64,000 bases of DNA from Kuafuiihalomonas sp964473255 (GTDB taxonomy: Bacteria; Myxococcota; Kuafuiibacteriia; Kuafuiibacteriales; Kuafuiibacteriaceae): the NCBI GenBank assembly GCA_964473255.1, contig CAYYOT010000014.1, positions 13,980 through 77,979 of the forward strand, written 5' to 3'. Positions 63,778 to 64,000 of this stretch are shown here, in pieces. The notes under the pieces were generated by a model. The model was not told where the DNA came from and ran no database searches. It saw only the letters and a list, made by a program, of their open reading frames with translations. The first letter of the stretch is position 1. Every line of letters begins with the position of its first letter. A program made the translations under genes and the position numbers.

Positions 63778-64000
63778 TCAGGTCCAGGACTGATCGTCGC
63801 CCAGCTCTCGCATGAACTCTTCTTTGGTAATGAGACCTTTGCGGCTGAGGACTCGGAGCATGGCCCAAAAACGCTTCTCCAGGCGGAGGACCGCGGCGGC
63901 ATCGACGGTCTGGCCCGACCCATCCACCAGGGCGCCGAGCGCCGGCCCGAGGTCGGAGTTCGCTCCGCCACCGGGAAGGTCGCTAGAAGCCGGTCGGCCT
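63778..64000 (-). CDS. Partial unknown protein, 5' end beyond window
   Basis: The minus strand is open from the window edge to a TGA at 63778-63780. It reads GRPASSDLPGGGANSD..., then ALVDGSGQTVDAAAVLRLEK, RFWAMLRVLSRKGLITKEEF, and ends MRELGDDQSWT. The end is an amphipathic helical segment with a hairpin-like LISKEE(L) pattern; no family is recognised. It is convergent with the parvulin gene, 14 bases apart. Confidence 0.7.
   Translation of the reverse strand, partial: GRPASSDLPGGGANSDLGPALGALVDGSGQTVDAAAVLRLEKRFWAMLRVLSRKGLITKEEFMRELGDDQSWT

Overview
The window is a GC-rich bacterial chromosome segment with tightly packed genes, many 4-base ATGA overlaps and many predicted lipoproteins. 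It carries a eukaryotic-type Ser/Thr kinase, a receiver-Fis regulator, a type III polyketide synthase and an AddAB-like recombination pair. This mix fits a Myxococcota-type (former Deltaproteobacteria) genome, but that placement is inference; no rRNA or taxon-defining marker is present. I see no integrase, transposase, phage gene, CRISPR array or rRNA. One tRNA-Arg(TCG) lies at 18.5 kb.

Layout. 0-7 kb: a truncated extended SDR, a rhomboid protease, an aminopeptidase P, a zinc-less Fpg/MutM-like glycosylase, transketolase and a small lipoprotein. 7-14 kb: an addB-addA pair for double-strand-break repair. 14-18.5 kb: an EAL-domain protein, a DUF2007 protein, uridine kinase, a type III polyketide synthase translationally linked to an FAD reductase, and a GNAT protein. 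18.5-21.4 kb: the tRNA, a GST, an unassigned membrane protein and a broken pentameric ligand-gated ion channel gene. 21.4-26 kb: the glyoxylate bypass genes aceB-aceA, divergent from a RamB/ScfR-type regulator across an AT-rich promoter region.

26-35.4 kb is a carbohydrate block: GH133 debranching enzyme, aquaglyceroporin, VOC lipoprotein, GH63-like glucosidase, glucose-1-dehydrogenase-like SDR and a shortened NAD(P)HX epimerase on the plus strand, with a GMC oxidoreductase convergent to them. Its logic looks like release of glucose from a storage or compatible glucan or glucoside, followed by oxidation. 35.5-39.6 kb: a redoxin/prolyl-4-hydroxylase fusion, a Tat-exported PhoX phosphatase and tatA. 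39.7-47.8 kb: an unknown protein, a divergent glycosyltransferase/DegT aminotransferase pair, a Fis regulator with a degenerate receiver, an RlmN paralogue overlapping a DUF362 gene, and an arylsulfotransferase-like lipoprotein. 47.8-57.6 kb is one long minus-strand run: peptide-type binding protein, Ser/Thr kinase, two ABC permeases, purA, leuS and a MATE transporter. 57.6-64 kb: a receiver protein, rsmI, a YraN nuclease, a class I amidotransferase, comEC, a parvulin lipoprotein and a gene cut by the window end.

The items most worth a second look are the plant/fungal-like zinc-less Fpg, the kinase inside a transporter operon that lacks ATPase genes, the glucan-to-gluconate style cluster, the peroxiredoxin-like/P4H fusion without a redox cysteine, and two genes (ion channel and NAD(P)HX epimerase) that each seem to lack an internal stretch of about 50 residues.
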